Assembly: GCA_037893245.1 (NCBI GenBank)
Contig: JBAIAA010000074.1
Span: 682,001 to 746,000 of the forward strand
Source of the DNA: Crossaster papposus
Taxonomy: Eukaryota > Echinodermata > Asteroidea > Velatida > Solasteridae
Direction of reading: 5' to 3'
DNA: 64,000 nucleotides
The notes beneath the pieces are model-generated. The model made no database searches, was not told where the DNA came from, and was given only the letters and a program-made list of their open reading frames with translations. Position numbers and translations under genes: made by a program. Positions 10,953 to 22,437 of this stretch are shown here, one piece after another (the first letter of the stretch is position 1; the number at the start of each line of letters is the position of its first letter).

Positions 10953-12006
10953 TATAATAATAATAATAATAGGCATTTAGAACGCTTTACACAAGAGTAC
11001 CAAAGCGTGTACAAAGGTCAACCATTAATAAATTCAAGAACACATGATTAAAATAAATATGATTTCAAAAGTTTCTTGAAACTGTCAACAGATTGCGCAG
11101 CTCTGATGGCAGAAGGCAGTCCATTCCAGGCCTTAACAGCAATGATATTGAATCTTTTTTCTGCAAATACTGAGTTACTGACTTTTGGCATAGTCAAGCG
11201 GGTGGAGTCCATAGAGGATCTTAGTGGGCGAGCTGGAGCATATTTTGTGAAATAGTCCGAAAGATACAATGGGGCGTGATTGTTTAAACATTTAAAAACA
11301 TACAGCAAAACTTTGAAGAGGATCCGCTTAGAGATTGGAAGCCAGTGGAGCTCGTTCAGTAAAGGTGCCACCTCAACTCTTCTCCCAACTGCATAAACGG
11401 CCCTCGCAGCGCTATTTTGGAGACGCTGAAGGCGAGTAGTGTCTTTAGACGACAAGTGAGTGAAAAGGGCATTACAGTAGTCGAGCCGTGATGTAATTAA
11501 AGCTCGCGCAACATGGTGGGAGGTGTCAATGTCAATAAATCTACGGATACGCCATAAGTTTTTGATTTGAAAGTTGATGGTTTGGCGGAGACGGTTGACA
11601 TGATTTGAGAATGACATAGTTGAATTGAAGAAGACTCCCAGGTTTCGAATAACGTCGGAAGGTTTAATATTTGATGTACCAATAGTGAGTTTCAATGGAG
11701 GAAGGAGTCTGAGACTATAGGTTGAACCTGCCACAAAAAAACTCTGTTTTAGAGTCATTCAGTTTGAGGTAATTTACTGACATCCATGAACGAATTTCAG
11801 ATATGCAGGCGTTAAGAGTGGTAAGAGAGGCATCGAGATCACCAGGCACACGAGGATTAAATGATGTGTACAATTGAGTGTCATCAGCATATATATGATA
11901 GTCTATATTGTGTTTTCGAGCAATTTCTCCAACTGGTGCAATGTAGGTAGTGAATGTCAGGGGACCGAGCACTGATCCTTGTGGTACTCCAAAATCAGCT
12001 ACATAA
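10953..12006 (-). mobile_element. 5'-truncated L2/CR1-like LINE fragment
   Basis: Minus-strand frames encode the C-terminal half of a non-LTR reverse transcriptase: [40 protein letters not shown], then the thumb/tail SRLDYCNALF and ELHWLPISKRI. One frameshift near 11740 separates the two frames. The 3' end is an (ATT)n tail (plus-strand ATAATAATAAT at 10955-10971), typical of the L2/CR1 group. The pre-insertion site is visible in unit A (GAATATGTTGC near 6982). Endonuclease domain absent. Confidence 0.85.
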
Positions 12007-12124
12007 TGTTGCAAATCAGTTTTGAGCCATTTTCTTTGAAGTGACAAGAATTTATGGGTTTATGAATTCTTAATAGAACGCTCAAACAAAGATACTGACA
12101 ATTTGGGAGATCGTCAAAATAGAG

Positions 12125-12937
12125 CAAGATAACTCAGTTGGTGTAGTGCTAGTACAGGCCTGTGCTAGTACAGTGTTCCGGAAGGTGCAGGTTCAAATCT
12201 CACTCCTCCTAGTTTTCTTTGTTCATTTTGAAAAAAAAGTATTATCATGTATTATCTTGTTTACACTCCAAATCACTTCAGTAGTCACCTTAAAAAAGCC
12301 CTATGTTTTATACATGGCACTTCAAATCAGGCCATGGTCACTGTATTACACTTTGTAAGCAAAGCCCAAGCCCATTTAAGAAGTACTCGTCACTGTACAT
12401 GCAAACAATCGTTCAAAGCACTGCAGCTGGAGTGAATTGGCATGTTCTACTGCCATACGGTGATCTGCCCTCATAGAGGAAGGTTTAAAAGCTTTAAATA
12501 CAATGGTGAAGGGGTTGATTCCATAATAAGTTCAATTCGATCTATTCAGGTTTAATGTTCTGTAAATTTGTGGACTAAAAAATTTTTACTTTTCAAATAC
12601 TTGAAGTCTTTCAGTTTATTAATATTAGCATTGGTGGGCGGTATGTATTACTTTTATTTGGATTATTTTATTTCTATAGTAAAATATTTGTCTATCCAAA
12701 CATTTTTGTCATTGCAATCACGGTTTTACATTCTTCAATTTATCGATATGCATTTCAATTCATTTTTGATCTATAAAAAGTACTTAACATTTATCATATT
12801 CGAAATATATTAAGTTTTTTTATATGAACATGTGTCTTTATTTATCTGTGTAATAAAAACTTGTCAGAACTTTAATTCAACTTCAGTTGGCAGGTTAACC
12901 TGTCGATGGCTTAATTTGTTCTTATCATATTGGTAAT
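12125..12937 (+). repeat. tRNA-like SINE head and shared non-coding tract, unit B
   Basis: CTCAGTTGGTGTAGTG (A-box-like) and GGTTCAAATCTC (B-box-like) at about 12130-12205. The following 700 bp is nearly identical to 7168-7885. Small frames inside it are shared by both units but lack domain features. Confidence 0.5.
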
Positions 12938-14795
12938 TTAAAAAGATGCATCAAATGCTGATTTTGATTGCGATTTAAATTAGGACTCGGGACATTTTTT
13001 ATTTAAATCAAAATGTTTTACTGGAATACATGTATGCAGCATTTTCAAAATTATAAACTTCATCATGTTAGTTGTCAAGCACCTTTCTTTTGATTTTGAT
13101 CACACCCAACAATGAAAATGCACAAATGAAGAAAAAATAGTCCTACTGCACATTTAAAGTTGGTGTGCCCGTGCTTTTAGGGGGTTGCACCCTGAAAAAT
13201 AGATTTCAAAATGAATTGAGAATTTTTCTAGCATTGTATCTGTCATGAGCTTTTGATTGAAACATCCCACGTAACAAAATTGGTCCAAGTATGCACGCAT
13301 AAGTGAACTGAAGCGAGCATGATAAATACAAACTCTTTTTAACAATATGTGAAGGCTTGCCAATAAAAAAATTAAAAAATATTCGTTCGGACAAGAAAAT
13401 AAAAATTTCAAAAGCACGGACAACCCAACTTGAATTCTCTACTCTCCAAACACGGATCGATGTTTCTAACTTTGATGTCATATCTATATAATTCGGTTTT
13501 CCTAAAATCAAGCATTTTTCCATGCACCCTCCTTTCCAAGTCATTAAAACAAGCAGAGGTTTTCGAGAGGGAAACCGCCAAAACTCCAAGGTAAGGTTTC
13601 TATGATCATAAGTCTTTTTTCCCATTGGTTCAAAGTAAAACAAGTTAATTGCATCGGCAGGTTACGTCGCACCTATTGTTTTAGGTGTGCATGTATCCCT
13701 GCGCAATATAAAAGTAGTACTCGTGTGAGGGTGCTTATTTTTATTTATTTTGCAAACGAAGCAGATTTTTAACAGTTTGTTTCGAAAAAGTATATATTCT
13801 CAAGGTTGTCAACTGAAGCATTCGTCTAAAAATCTTCTTTTACTTTTTGCTGGCGTGCGAACGCGGACCTGTCATGTTTGTCATGTGACGCGCCCGTCTG
13901 CCGTACGAAATAAGTTCACGAACCGCGCGCTGGCGTTGCAATTTGTACCTAGAAAATCCGTCCGTTTTGTCTCAGTATTTTTTAAGTAAGAAGCATTTTC
14001 TTTTGAAGTGAGCTACTACAGTACATGCCGTGCAAAGTCAGACAAGTGTTTCCCCATTTGTTTATTGACGCGACATTAATGTAATTTTGCACTGGCAGTT
14101 GAACTTTTGCACGATATTTTCTAACTTCTAAGTCAATTCCGATTGACGAATGGTGTGATTAATCTGGTTAATGTGCGACTTTGAAAGAAACAAACTGGTG
14201 ATGTTGCAATCCCGACGCCACTTTCATCATTGTCGTCTCAATAAACACAGTCACTGCAAACATGTTGAAAAGACAGGAATATTGGACTAAGAAACTTTTA
14301 CAATTTTGTTAGAAAATACGTAAAAAAATGCACTCAACTCTCCTTATCCTTTGTACACAACCAAAGAAAGTCGCGACAGCTAGGATTACTATACATTTCA
14401 TCACTTGACTCGTTTGAGGCTCATCCAGAAAGCAGGTCTATTCAAAGTTTGATTTTAGTCGGTTGTATGTACCGTTTGTACATGTATTCCTCTATGGTTA
14501 ATTGTACTAAATCGGCCGACCGTATACCTTGTATAAAAAAACCGACCAGTACGTTATACATGGAGCGCCAGTTACTTGGGAAAAGGTTAGCCATAAATCT
14601 CATTTGAGCCATTTCCGAGGGAATGAGGAAGTCAAAAAGTGGACCAGGAAACCAGTATAAACTTTGATCGTGGGTCATGTAGGTCATGATCGTGTTTTTA
14701 TTGTTACCAAAATTAACCTTGGCGGTGAAGGATTTTAATAACAGGCGCCATAATACATAATTTAGACTAAATGTGTGAAATTCTGTAAAAAAAAT
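12938..14795. other. Block present only in unit B; no gene recognised
   Basis: Sequence interrupting the alignment with unit A (expected near 7890). Its right part carries repeat R2 in plus orientation (14195-14390), inverted relative to the R2 copy just beyond the block (14797-14950). A 145-codon minus frame (13206-13643) has no recognisable features. It may be an insertion in B or a deletion in A. Confidence 0.55.
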
Positions 14796-15050
14796 GAAAT
14801 AATGTTCTATCCTGACACCCCTTTTGCGTTTCTGTACAAGTAGTCTATGAATTGAAGAGTCAAGACAATTTTAGTTCCCAACAAAATTGGAAATGTTAGA
14901 TTCATGTTTTTTCGACATGATTCGGCATTCGGCTGACCTCTGCTCTATTGAGATGATAATTATATGAACAAAAGTGGGTTCAAAGTTTACTACTGAGTGT
15001 TTGTGTGTACCTAGCGGAGCCAGGTATCGGCATTGTGTAACGGCTTATTC

Positions 15051-15270
15051 TATTTATAAGTTGACAAAAGAGTGGGCAAACTACAACTTTACTAGGAAAC
15101 TGCATGCACAATTCTCTACATGACGGATGTAGGTCTTGTTTTTGAGCCACAATTTGCTGCCATATTTCAATGAACTTGCTGCCATATTTCAATGAACTTG
15201 CATGGCTCCTGAAAATACTACCTGACAGCCATAGCTAATAAAGTTAAATCTACACGATTGAGCAGTGGAG
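15051..15270 (+). promoter_or_regulatory. Candidate promoter and untranslated first exon, PPxY gene B
   Basis: TATTTATAAG box at 15051-15060, exon end at 15270 with donor GAG|GTAAGA, both aligned with unit A. The first upstream ATG (same GCATGCACAATTC context) gives only 13 codons here against 28 in unit A, so the upstream reading frame is not conserved. Confidence 0.4.
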
Positions 15271-15659
15271 GTAAGAAATATCCTCTCTTTTTTTTTCATA
15301 ACATTTCATCATGCAAAAAGTGATCAATTATTTAGTAGCAGAAGTGTGAATTATTTTTCCAACTGACCAGTACAATGGTTATCCCTACGTGGCGAAATAC
15401 TATGAACATTTGGCTGGTATTACATGATGACGTACTAGTACTAGTTGGACGAATTGAGTTACTATTTCCCTTGTTCCTTCTTATTCCTCCATGCTCTATG
15501 CATGGAGCAATAAACTAGATTGCTCCATGCTCTATGCTATTTCTAAGGTTAAGGATGTGATGCAAGTTAATGACATTGATTAATGATACAAAGGCATCTT
15601 ATGTACATGTGAATAATTAACAACGCAGGTTTAACTGTAGTAATCTACAATTGTATTAC

Positions 15660-17710
15660 AGGTAACTATGCACCATTTGCAGAATTATTACTACATAATT
15701 ATTAAGAAATATCATACTTATTTGAAAGTAAAAAATAATTGTAGGCATCCAGCAAAATGATTGAGCTAGATCTCTTGTAATTGTTCCGACAACAAATAAA
15801 AAAATAAAAATAACAATCGCCGGTCGTTAATCGCGAAAAAACAAGGACAACATAAGAATCACTACCGGACGCAGGTTAGTAATAAACAACCTGAAGGTAA
15901 TGAACAACCAGAAAACACCGGGAAAATACCGGAAAACTACGGGAAAACGCACTAAATACCGGAAAACACACTGAACACCAGAAAACTACCGGGAAACACA
16001 GGAAAACTACTGGAAAACACAGGAAAACTAGTACAGGAAAATACGGGAAGACTCCTAGAAAACTACCGGAAAACAACTCCCCCAAAACAATAAACACCGG
16101 AAAACACCCCTAAATTTTACCCTGGGCTTCTCACCAGAAATCAGCAGAGGCAGAAATCACCTGGTGTCGGAGACAAAAATGGAGGGGGTGATAGACATCA
16201 CATGATTTACAGAACCCTCGTCGGTTACAAATTTGTTTAACAGAATTAAGTCATAAAAGTAAATGACCAAATCTTTGGGGTTTTTTTATCAGCACATTTA
16301 GTCCAGTCAAAATACAAAATTTTGTATTGTTGACCTCAAACAAATTGTAAAAAAATCTTTTTTAACCACAGTGCACTTCTATAAGGTCCCTAGAATTACA
16401 TACTAAAATTTTTTTAAAATCCAAGTGGTGGAAATATGTCTAATTTGCATAAATCGTTAATCCCTGCCGTGTAATATGTTTATTCCCATATTTGGGTATA
16501 TATTTTATTTTTATTTTTCGAAAAGTTTATTTTGGTGATTCTACTTACACATCCTTACTTCAATAACATTTTCTAAAGCATGTAAGTATCTGAAAAATTT
16601 AGAAAATAGAGTAATGGTTCAAAATGACTATAATTTTAGCCTATAATTAGCAGGCATTTACATTGTCTCCAGATACATTAGACGAGCTTCATATTTGACA
16701 CCAAGTTGCTTACTGGCACAGTTATCATATTAAAACCTTATGAAAAATCATTATGAACAATGACAACATTGTGATATTTAGCCCAGCAAACAACAACTGG
16801 GGGAAAATCGTGTGTCCATAAATTGGGCTAAAAAGTAGGTGAAGGGTTACCTAAGGTGAGAGACTTGAACAAGTTCAAGGAAACCCCCAAAATTAAAGAT
16901 TTTTGTTGCTTACAATAATCATATCTACGTTAGAATGTATTTTGAGGATTTTCTTGAACTTGTTCAAGTCTCCCATATGTTAGGTAACCCTTTAACTTCT
17001 TTTTCGCCCAGTTTATAAACAAACCATTTCCCCCAGTTTTGGTTTGCTGGACTAAATATCACAATGTTATCATTTTTCATATGATTTTCCATAAGCTTTT
17101 AATATGATAACTGTGCCAGTAAGCAACTTGGTGAAATTGAAGCTCACCAATACTGACTACTTGATGTTATCTAGAGACAGTGTAATGTACGCACATTTAT
17201 AGGGTCAGGAAGTTGTTATTTTGGATAATTACCATGTTCTCATAATTATTCAGTCACTTATACGCTTTAGAAAATGTTATCGAAGTAGGGATATGTAAGT
17301 AGAATCACCCAAATAAACTTTTCATTTAAAAAAAATATATTATATACCCAAATATGGGATTAAATATATGCGCGGCAGGGATTAAAGATTTATGCAAATT
17401 AGTCATATTTCCACCACTTGAATTTTTAAAGACTTTTAATGTCATTGTTGAGACCTTTAAGAAATGCATTGTGGTGAAATATTTTTTGTTACAATTTGTT
17501 TGAGGTCAAAACTTATTTTTCCTGGACTAATTCTAAACTTATATTTTTCCCTGAGGGTAAGGGGCAATATTATGCCTTTTTTTTTCTTTAAAAAAAACAA
17601 AACAATATAAAATTTCGCCCTATATTTATTTCTCACTTTTTTTATTTTGTTTATATTATTTTTTTTGGCGGGTGAGTGCCTTCCAATTACCAATGGTGTA
17701 TCCTACCTTT
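15660..17710 (-). repeat. TTAA-A family element expanded by repeats and a nested foldback, unit B
   Basis: Orthologous to 8665-9686: same ends (AGGTAACTATGCACC left, GGTGTATCCTACC right) and the same GGAAAAC array (about 15900-16105). A later 1231-bp insertion (16299-17529) doubles its size. Confidence 0.65.
16299..17529. repeat. 1231-bp foldback element with ATT target duplication
   Basis: Two arms of roughly 500-600 bp in inverted orientation (for example TGGTGATTCTACTTACA on the left, TGTAAGTAGAATCACCC on the right) end in TAGTCCAG / CTGGACTA. ATT flanks both ends (16296-16298, 17530-17532), and unit A has an uninterrupted CACATTCTCAAC at about 9433. No transposase seen. Superfamily unassigned. 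Confidence 0.85.
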
Positions 17711-17808
17711 TAAATATAAAAAGTTAATAATATCATATTTGTAGTAGTATGAACATTTTTTCCCTCTTCTTTTTTACTCTCAATATAGGAAGCGTTCAAA
17801 CAGTCAGA

Positions 17809-18180
17809 ATGTCTTCAACTGTGTATGAATATTTTCTCCCGGTTTGTGGTCTTGTGATATTCTCGTGCATCATAACTTGCTGTCGATACTGCTGTTTTGT
17901 ATCCAGTGTAAAAGCTCAGAATGAGACAAATTCTGCAGCACAGGGAGAATTGGGGGAGCAGGGACGGATACCGAGTATATCCGCACAGAGAGAAATCATG
18001 GAATCAGACTTACTTGGGTACCAACCACCGGCCGAGCTACCAAGATATCTAGAGAACCCGGATAATTATTACGACCCTCCACCAGATTTTGGAGCAGTTG
18101 TGGCGCCTTTTCCAGTTCTGGATGAGCTGCCACCCGCCTATGAAGATGTCATTTCTACAAATCAAGCGCCAATGACTTGA
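17809..18180 (+). CDS. Small single-pass membrane protein with PPxY tail, copy B
   Basis: Paralogue of 9780-10145, 123 aa. The acceptor TAG (17786-17788) and the 20-bp leader before ATG are identical to copy A. The hydrophobic segment is residues about 9-25 and 28-31 (LPVCGLVIFSCIITCC), again Cys-rich. From NETNSAA (38) onward the two proteins are nearly identical: LLGYQPPAELPRY (68-80), NYYDPPPDF (86-94), LPPAYEDV (107-114). Several differences in the tail are silent third-position changes (GATTTC/GATTTT, GTCGCG/GTGGCG), consistent with purifying selection. The N-terminal 36 residues differ by compensating in-frame indels. The C-terminus gains MT. Function unknown; WW-domain/NEDD4-type adaptor is a motif-based guess. 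Confidence 0.7.
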   Translation: MSSTVYEYFLPVCGLVIFSCIITCCRYCCFVSSVKAQNETNSAAQGELGEQGRIPSISAQREIMESDLLGYQPPAELPRYLENPDNYYDPPPDFGAVVAPFPVLDELPPAYEDVISTNQAPMT

Positions 18181-18263
18181 GGGTCTTCATGTCTAACGAA
18201 TTGCCTTTTATAAAAGCCAGTGCCTTTGAAAGTTTTGAAGCCACCCGCAAGCCGTAAGCAAAT

Positions 18264-19383
18264 GTGACCTGCTCCCACAAAACCAGACATAAGTGTTTTT
18301 TGTGAAAAGTGAGATATCATGGTTTTTCCATTTAGTACACATCTTCAGCTTTCATTTGGTACCAAAACCACCTTTATACCATACAGGGTGGTCAAAAAAA
18401 AACTATACCCAACTTTGGAGGCCATTTTCTCCTGGATAATAAAATATTTTAGTAATTTGGTTTGGATATTATTAAAGCATATATCGTTGAGCAATATTGG
18501 TAAAAATAGGGAAGATATTGCATTAATATTTTTGGAGATATTCCTATTTTTAGCGAGTATGTGTAAAAATGGCTTTTCCACGGGAGCTGTCAATGCATCA
18601 ACATGTTTGAATATGATATGACGCAATAATGTAATGACGCGATAGTCCTTTGACAAATGTTTTTGCGAGAGCTTCTTTTATTTACACTAAAATGGATAAA
18701 TAATACTTTTTAATAGATAGGCTTCTGGTTTTGTTCATTTTAGTTAGTTCAACAAATGATATAATTTCATGTATCTGGAACATCAATAGACAATTGTCAT
18801 GATTTTTTGCACATAATATCGTCATTGCATAAGTTAAAGTCTGTTCCTGCGTTCTCTGTTGAAATGAAATTATATCATTTGTTGAACTAACTGAAATGAA
18901 CAAAACCAGAAGCCTGTCTATTAAAAAGTATTATTTATCCATTTTAGTGTAAATAAAAGAAGCTCTCACAAAAACATTTGTCAAAGGACTATCGCGTCAT
19001 TACATTATTGTGTCATATCATATTCAAACATGTTGATGCATTGACAGCTCCCTTGGAAAAGCCATTTTTACACATACTCGCTAAAAATAGGAATATCTCT
19101 AAAAATATTAATGTAATATCTTCCCTATTTTCACCAATAATGCTCAACGATATATGCTTTAATAATATGCAAACCAAATTACTAAAATATTTTATCATCT
19201 AGGAGAAAATGGCCTCCAAAGTTGGGTATAGTTTTTTTTGGACCACCCTGTACATACTTCCAATTGTATGAGGATTTTAAGACTGCATGTACACGCGATT
19301 CTATGGGAATCAAATAATAACAAATAACAATATCTCACTTTAAAAAAAAACCACTTATGTCTGGTTTCGTGGGAGTGGGTCAC
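18264..19383. repeat. TGTGACC-type foldback holding a second palindromic element
   Basis: Outer termini GTGACCTGCTCCCAC / GTGGGAGTGGGTCAC with matching CCAGACATAAGTG inner halves. Absent from unit A, where AAGCCGTAAGCAATGTG runs straight on near 10250. The 120-bp outer arms enclose the element at 18384-19250. Confidence 0.8.
18384..19250. repeat. 867-bp near-perfect palindrome, Tc1/mariner-like ends
   Basis: Ends CAGGGTGGTC / GACCACCCTG flanked by TA on both sides (18382-18383, 19251-19252), the Tc1/mariner target duplication. Arms of about 395 bp (18384-18778 and 18858-19250) are near-perfect inverted copies around an 80-bp centre. Mirror-image 60-100-codon frames on both strands are by-products of the symmetry. 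Confidence 0.85.
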
Positions 19384-19738
19384 AAAATGAAATTGGCCCC
19401 TGATCTTAAAATTTGTAATTTTGTATTTAATTTTTTAATTAAAAAAAAGAATTTTGTACAAGTTGAAAGTTTGGTAGACTTTTAAATGAATAGGTATTCA
19501 AAATTCTTGATAAAGTTTTAGGTTTTTTAATTCATACATCTCTATATAATTACAGCTAAACCTGAAACTGCCACTCAAAAAAAATTAAAAAATACAACTT
19601 TGCAAAACGTGCATTTTATTAACTAATAATGTATGACGTATCAAGTATGACGTATCACTCAGATATCTCAAATATTGTATGTATTTTTGTATGTTTTAAC
19701 TTACAAGTGGTTTTAAAATTGTAAGATTAAGATTGGCG

Positions 19739-20066
19739 ACAATTCTATTTCCGTAAAACTATAACAATTTCTCAAAAAGAATATATCGTGTAACTTTGTA
19801 CTGCACCATTTTGGGTGTATTTTAGGTTGACTGAAAACTGCACTTCTTTGAAGGGACAATACCATTTGTTTTAGTTGTGCATTTTTATCATTTGAAGCAG
19901 CAAAAGTGCTCAAAATATGAAGAAAGGTATTTGACAACAAACCTTGTAAATGTTTAGCTCTGTGAATGATGCATATTCAAAGAAAACAATATTCAAAGAA
20001 AACAATATTCTAAGATTTGAATTGCGACCACAATCTGCATTCAGGGCGCGTTCTCAACCAGCAGGT
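19739..20066. other. Intergenic, nothing recognised
   Basis: AT-rich sequence after the end of duplication unit B. No repeat termini or domain-bearing frame seen. Confidence 0.4.
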
Positions 20067-20303
20067 GTCAATTTCATAGAGCTGCTAAGCACAAAAATTT
20101 GCTTAGCACAAAAAAGTCTTGGTCATTAAAAACAGATTACCAGCCAAAATTCTACGTGTTTTTCATGCTAAGCAAAAAAACAGCTGATTATCATTCAAAC
20201 AATAAAGATCACGTGAAAATTTGGTCTGTAACCTTGTTTTTGCCAAGGACAAATTTTCATGCTAAGCAAATTTTTGTGCTTAGCAGCTCTATGAAATTGG
20301 CCC
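20067..20303. repeat. Foldback MITE, second copy of the 6182-6391 family
   Basis: Ends TCAATTTCATAGAGCTGC / GCAGCTCTATGAAATTGG, with TAAGCAC and GTGCTTA just inside. 237 bp, non-coding. Confidence 0.85.
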
Positions 20304-20493
20304 CAGCTATATACTCATGAGTCACACACTGAACTGACCAATAGTAGCTCCAATGTGTGCGCCGCACGTCATTCGAACACGTCTCCGAGAGGCACATTTG
20401 GAAATGAGTTCACAGAGAGTTTAGAATCATTAATGTCTTTACAAGTAAGCAGTTTGTTGGTTGGTTACATTTTTGGATATTTGTATAAAGGTA

Positions 20494-20733
20494 TAGACGA
20501 TGTGCCATCTGTTTACATCTGTATTCAAATGTGCTTGGCAGTATGTGCACGCATCATGTTTTACATAAATTTGGTTAAGAGATGACATCAGAGGTCACAT
20601 AATTCGAAGGCGATCTGACCTCCGACGTCACTCTTTAAGCAAATTTTATGTAAAACACAATGTGTGCGCATACTGCCGGGCACATTTGAATACAGATGTA
20701 AACCTGTGACATCAGAGGGCACATTGTCTCTAT
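20494..20733. repeat. Foldback MITE with 60-bp arms, copy 1
   Basis: Arms contain TAGACGATGTGCC / GGCACATTGTCT and a long inner part (TTTACATCTGTATTCAAATG / CATTTGAATACAGATGTAAA; CATGTTTTACATAAATTT). Second copy at 28502-28742. Non-coding. Confidence 0.85.
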
Positions 20734-21488
20734 GATGAGGGGGCTTTTCTTTTCAAACTTTGATCCAAATTAATTTGCTCATTTTTGAGAAAGGTTTTTT
20801 TTTTTTTGGCTTTTACTGCCAGCATACTGACACATACAACAATGAAAACTAATTAACACTACAGAGAAAAAACAATTGAGAATGAAAAAATTGCCAAAAT
20901 TCTGGTAACTCTTTGTATCGAAATAACAGTTAACATTGAGGTTAGTGCCTGAATTCACATCAAGTTATAAATACTCATAAATATAGAAATTATCATTAGC
21001 ATAAAAACCAGAAATATCCTCAAAATGACAAAACAAAAATCGAAAATAAAGATAAATGAGAAATAAAGATACATTTTTAAGGACTGCATTGGATAAAATT
21101 GGATACATTACATGGGTCCTTTAAATAAAAAAATGTACATTGTACAATGATATAATTTTTTATTTTATATATGTTGGGATAATTATGAAATTTCAAAACT
21201 TGTCAGTACTATAATTTCAATATAACTCGTGTATAAAAAAACAAGAATTAATAATTTAAAATTGTTCACTTTACATGATTTATACTTTATTAATATAATT
21301 ATTCATTTAAAATTAGAAATATGCCATGTTTCCCATGAAGCCAACAAATTAAGCATAATATGAGTAAATCATTTATTTAATAGTTTTAATTTGTTTTAGC
21401 ATATTGTTTTGGTGAATTATAAATTGTACATATTACATGTGTGTAAATAAACGGCAATAGATTTTATGTGTAGCAGTGCATTTCTGCG
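20734..21488. other. AT-rich intergenic sequence
   Basis: Very AT-rich, without domain-bearing frame or repeat termini that I can identify. Confidence 0.4.
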
Positions 21489-22425
21489 TGTACTCATAAT
21501 CTAGGGATACTCATGAGATACTTGTACTCATGAGATACTTGTACTCATGAGATACTTGTACTCGTGAGATACTTGTACTCGTGAGATACTTGCATGTACT
21601 CATGAGATACTTGCATGTACTCATGAGATACTTGCATGTACTCATGAGATACTTGCATGTACTCATGAGATGCATGTACTCATGAGAGATACTTGTACTC
21701 ATGAGAGATACTTGTACTCATGAGAGACACTTGTACTCATGAGAGACACTTGTACTCATGAGAGACACTTGTACTCATGAGAGACACTTGTACTCATGAG
21801 AGACACTTGTACTCATGAGAGACACTTGTACTCATGAGAGACACTTGTACTCATGAGAGACACTTGTACCCATGAGAGACACTTGTACTCATGTGATACT
21901 TGTACTCATGAGAGATACTTGTACTCATGAGAGATACTTGTACTCATGAGAGATACTTGTACTCATGAGAGATACTTGTACTCATGAGAGATACGCATGT
22001 ACTCATGAGAGATACTTGTACTCATGAGAGATACTATACTCATGAGAGATACTATACTCATGAGAGATACTTGTACTCATGAGAGATACTTGTACTCATG
22101 AGAGATACTTGTACTCATGAGAGATACTTGTACTCATGAGAGATACTTGTACTCATGAGAGATACTTAATCATGAGATACTTAATCATGAGATACTTAAT
22201 CATGAGATACTTAATCATGAGATACTTACTCATGAGATACTTGTACTCATGATATACTTGCTGTACTCATGAGATACTTGTACTCATGAGACACTCATAA
22301 TCGTGAGACACTTGTACTTATGAGACACTTGTACTCATGAGACACTTGTACTCATGAGACACTTGTACTCATGAGACACTTGTACTCATGAGACACTTGT
22401 ACTCATGAGGTACTCGTGTGCTCGT
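21489..22425. repeat. Minisatellite, 19-bp unit TACTCATGAGAGACACTTG
   Basis: About 48 head-to-tail units in blocks of variants: TACTTG/CATG spacers (to about 21660), GAGACACTTG block (21720-21890), GAGATACTTG block (21900-22165), short TTAATCATGAGATAC block (22165-22240) and a final ACACTTG block. Each unit contains palindromic CTCATGAG. Confidence 0.9.
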
Positions 22426-22437
22426 ACCTGAAATATA

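Larger units (their letters stand above)
10825..19738 (+). repeat. Tandem segmental duplication, unit B
   Basis: Collinear with 6868-10615 but 8.9 kb long. Extra blocks relative to unit A: LINE fragment 10953-12006, unmatched block 12938-14795, foldback 16299-17529 and nested foldback 18264-19383. A 210-bp unmatched spacer (10616-10824) separates the units. Divergence is low enough that long stretches align by eye, including intronic sequence. Confidence 0.85.

Noticed and set aside
11048-12047. Host gene on the minus strand
   Set aside because: YADD, GVPQGS and HWLPI motifs identify it as a LINE reverse transcriptase fragment; the frame beyond 12006 is host sequence read by chance.
18319-19202. 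Mirror-image frames of about 60-100 codons on both strands
   Set aside because: They lie in the arms of the 867-bp palindrome, so the same frame appears twice by symmetry.
21511-21702. Frame with STCKYLM repeats
   Set aside because: Translation of the 19-bp minisatellite.
21489-22425. CRISPR-like array
   Set aside because: Repeats abut without unique spacers, and the DNA is eukaryotic.
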